From: Rhizobium rhizoryzae
Lineage (GTDB): Bacteria > Pseudomonadota > Alphaproteobacteria > Rhizobiales > Rhizobiaceae
Direction: 5' to 3'
NCBI RefSeq assembly: GCF_011046895.1
Contig: NZ_CP049250.1
Location: 3,260,501 to 3,324,500, forward strand
DNA length: 64,000 bases
The stretch's first letter is position 1. Each line of letters starts with the position of its first letter. The position numbers and the translations under genes are program-made. Below, in pieces: positions 62,234 through 64,000 of this stretch. The notes under the pieces were generated by a model. It worked only from the letters and a program-made list of their open reading frames with translations, had not been told where the DNA came from and ran no database searches.

Positions 62234-62490
62234 CAGAGCAACTCGTTGCCCACGGGTTCGGCATCAAGCCATTCTCTGTCTTCCGCAGGAGGAGCCGCTT
62301 CAGGATCACACTGCGCCAGAAGCTCTTCCAACGTATAGTTTGGCTTCGCGGCGGGTTCCACAATCAACCGCCCGTCTTCAATCAACAGTCCTACTTTCGC
62401 TCCGGAGGTCAGATGGAGCGTATCCAATAATGCAGGCGGCACCGCCAGCATTATTGAGCCGCCCACCTTACGAAGACTGGTCGTATACAT
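62233..62490 (-). CDS. ChpS/MazE-type antitoxin (AbrB fold)
   Basis: An 85-residue antitoxin with an N-terminal AbrB/SpoVT domain (SLRKVGGSIMLAVPPALLDTLHLTSGAKV) and a disordered acidic tail that begins YTLEELLAQCD, very like E. coli ChpS. It is first in the operon and is expected to repress it. A palindrome GTTATATA-TT-TATATAAC lies just upstream. Confidence 0.92.
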   Translation of the reverse strand: MYTTSLRKVGGSIMLAVPPALLDTLHLTSGAKVGLLIEDGRLIVEPAAKPNYTLEELLAQCDPEAAPPAEDREWLDAEPVGNELL

Positions 62491-62504
62491 GTCTTATTCC
62501 TCAA

Positions 62505-62522
62505 GTTATATATTTATATAAC
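62505..62522. promoter_or_regulatory. candidate operator of the ChpS/ChpB-like operon
   Basis: GTTATATA and TATATAAC form an 8-base inverted repeat around TT, ending 14 bases before the antitoxin start; it may overlap the -10 box. Confidence 0.5.
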
Positions 62523-62601
62523 ATATTGCCTGCGATATGCCAAGGCGGTTGCAAGGCCTGTCATCCGAAACCATATATTCGGCAAGAAGTCAGGATCGAC
62601 C

Positions 62602-62952
62602 ATGGCCAGAAAGCACAGGGAAAAGGTTCCCGAATGGTACAAGCCGCCGCAGGAGGTGATCTGCCCGATCTGCGGCCGTGACATTCCCGAAGACCAGCGC
62701 GACGAGCATCACCTCGTGCCGAAAAGTCGTGGCGGGCGGGTTACCCAGACCTTGCACCGCATCTGCCACCGGCAGATCCATGCCCTGTTTTCTGAAGTCG
62801 AACTTGAAACTACCTATGCCAGTGCGGAAGCCCTGCTGTCCCACCCGGAAATGGCGAAATTCGCGGCGTGGGTCGCCAGGAAGCCACCCGGATTCTTCGA
62901 TGGAACCCGCCGCAGCAATCGCCGCAAGGAAAAGGGTCAGAACCGCTGGTGA
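62602..62952 (+). CDS. HNH endonuclease family protein
   Basis: A 116-residue protein with a zinc-binding CPICGRDIP motif and an HNH core, DEHHLVPKSRGG, followed by HRICHRQIHALF. The Cys4/His arrangement is that of small HNH nucleases. It has no restriction or phage partner in the window. The C-terminal 25 residues are basic. It is divergent from the ChpS/ChpB pair. A role in DNA repair or defence is unproven. Confidence 0.88.
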   Translation: MARKHREKVPEWYKPPQEVICPICGRDIPEDQRDEHHLVPKSRGGRVTQTLHRICHRQIHALFSEVELETTYASAEALLSHPEMAKFAAWVARKPPGFFDGTRRSNRRKEKGQNRW

Positions 62953-63080
62953 GTGTCTTACAATTTGACAAAAGCCAGAAACGGGCTGCTTTTCCTGTCA
63001 ATTCCCCGATGAGGTTTTGACAGCGAGGTCTGCCGCGGCTTAAGGCCCCTCATCAGATTTACCAATGAAGGATGAGCGCC

Positions 63081-63383
63081 ATGGCCGCCGATGACGATGA
63101 ATATGTGTATGACGAGGCGACCGGCGACTGGCGTCCGGCTTCGGAACTGAAAGCCGAAGCGGCGAAGGCTTCAGAAGTACGCGATGCCTCCGGCAATGTT
63201 CTCGCGGATGGCGATAGCGTCGTGCTGGTCAAGGACCTCAAGGTCAAGGGCGCCGGACAGACCCTGAAGCAAGGCACTGTTATTCGCTCCATCCGCTTGA
63301 CGGACAACCCGGAAGAAATCGACTGCCGTTACGATGCGATCAAGGGTCTCGTGCTGCGGACGGAATTTGTTCGCAAGCGGTAA
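63081..63383 (+). CDS. PhnA-like domain protein
   Basis: A 100-residue protein whose C-terminal ~65 residues match the PhnA/YjdM domain: VRDASGNVLADGDSVVLVKDLKVKGAGQTLKQGTVI, with the terminal LKTEFVRK-like end (VLRTEFVRKR). The usual N-terminal zinc ribbon of YjdM is missing: there is only one cysteine. The N-terminus is acidic (DDDEYVYDEATGDWRPA). YjdM is not a proven phosphonoacetate hydrolase, despite the old name. The ATG at 63081 follows AAGGA; one at 63072 is less likely. Confidence 0.87.
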   Translation: MAADDDEYVYDEATGDWRPASELKAEAAKASEVRDASGNVLADGDSVVLVKDLKVKGAGQTLKQGTVIRSIRLTDNPEEIDCRYDAIKGLVLRTEFVRKR

Positions 63384-63390
63384 CCGGCTT

Positions 63391-63990
63391 TCAAAGACCC
63401 GAAATCTCCGCCACCTTGAGCGCAAAGCCGGTGGCGGGGTGGGAGATAGCGGCACTGGTGGCCTGCAGCGACAGGCTGTGCGCCTCGGTGCGAATGCGAT
63501 GTTCGTAGATGCGAACCGCCGCCCGCAGTCGCGTTGGCGGTATGAAGGCGAATTCGGAATAGGTGTGATCTATCGCCGTTCCCGCCTCATGGCGGGTCGA
63601 CTGGACGGGCGCGGCAGACGGTCGGAACAGAGCGCCCGCAGGCATATCCGCCTCGGCTCCATCAAACTCGATATAGGTCTTGCCGCCCAGGACCATGGAA
63701 CGGCCAAGAGGCCCAAGAACCGACCGCAACAGAGCGCGATCCCGCGCCAGCAGTACCCGCATGCCCGGAATTCCTTTCCGTGAACTGGGTGCCAGGATGA
63801 GCGGATGCGCCCTGCCCTGCTCCGCCACCACCACAAAGGCGGCGCAACCCAGCGCCTGATGATCGTGCAAAACCTGCCAATCGTTATCAGACAGCGCAAC
63901 AGCTTCCGCTTCTGCCTCTTTCAGCGAGAGCAGGCGAATGCCGGATGCTGCAGGCTGCATGGAGACCATGGGCGTTGCGACGATGATCAT
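63391..63990 (-). CDS. hypothetical protein, 199 aa (possibly longer beyond window)
   Basis: I do not recognise it with confidence. The first in-frame ATG is at 63990, ten bases from the window end, with GAGGG just upstream, so this may be the true start or lie inside a longer gene. The protein has an Arg/Ala/Leu-rich, mainly alpha/beta composition, with one Cys and many Pro; no signal or transmembrane segment. It is convergent with the PhnA-like gene, eight bases apart. A rhizobial DUF6101-type protein is possible but not verified. Confidence 0.6.
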   Translation of the reverse strand: MIIVATPMVSMQPAASGIRLLSLKEAEAEAVALSDNDWQVLHDHQALGCAAFVVVAEQGRAHPLILAPSSRKGIPGMRVLLARDRALLRSVLGPLGRSMVLGGKTYIEFDGAEADMPAGALFRPSAAPVQSTRHEAGTAIDHTYSEFAFIPPTRLRAAVRIYEHRIRTEAHSLSLQATSAAISHPATGFALKVAEISGL

Positions 63991-64000
63991 GCCCTCGGAG

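Noticed and set aside
1..64000. tRNA or rRNA genes
   Set aside because: No T-loop-like GGTTCGAATCC pattern with matching acceptor stem and no rRNA signature was seen.

Overview
The window looks like a chromosomal piece of an alphaproteobacterium of the family Rhizobiaceae (Rhizobium/Agrobacterium type). The reasons are high GC coding sequence on both strands, a Ros/MucR zinc-finger regulator, rhizobial-type small families (DUF1491, DUF5330, DUF6456, DUF2336-like), a dmeR-dmeF cobalt/nickel pair, a seven-gene Mrp-type antiporter operon, and two families of rhizobial palindromic intergenic repeats. No rRNA, tRNA, CRISPR, phage or transposase gene was found. About 73 protein genes are called; most long open frames antiparallel to them are shadows.

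Layout. 1-8.3 kb: housekeeping and cell-envelope genes: a PAS histidine kinase with a peptidoglycan-binding partner, sufE, a translationally coupled HTH/DUF6456 pair and mucR. 8.7-14.6 kb: mnhABCDEFG, the Mrp Na+(K+)/H+ antiporter, with almost every junction overlapping. 14.8-17.3 kb: msrB, a six-copy 175-bp tandem array, a stretch rich in strong hairpins (possible RNA) and a small membrane protein. 17.5-26 kb: scattered single genes: an acetyltransferase, the BrnTA toxin-antitoxin pair, a hemolysin III family protein, a DksA-like protein, a universal stress protein, a VOC protein, an AI-2E family exporter and oligopeptidase B.

26.2-35 kb is the most unusual part. A PepSY membrane protein and a DUF2946 protein are followed by two huge paralogous genes of about 1060 and 989 codons. 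The proteins contain no cysteine, start with a long disordered Ser/Thr/Gly/Pro/Lys-rich segment and end with a conserved hydrophobic hairpin. A broken second copy of the 5' part of the DUF2946 gene lies between them, so the cluster arose by tandem duplication. Both genes have AT-rich upstream regions. They look like secreted, membrane-inserting proteins, but no secretion system is in the window.

35-47 kb: a membrane diguanylate cyclase; metal genes (dmeRF, a ZntR/CadR-like MerR regulator); cytochromes c; sodB; an arsR-arsC-acr3 operon; ilvE. 47-55.7 kb: a LysR/MFS pair, an aldo-keto reductase, YefM-YoeB, a YqaA protein, an Xre-RES toxin-antitoxin pair, and a MarR regulator divergent from a DUF899-DUF1579-VOC operon. 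55.7-62 kb: a nickel/peptide-type ABC importer operon preceded by a Zur-box-like palindrome, and an MFS transporter. 62-64 kb: a ChpS/ChpB (MazEF-like) pair, an HNH protein, a PhnA-like protein and an unrecognised gene at the edge. Four type II toxin-antitoxin loci are therefore present, two of them with clear candidate palindromic operators.
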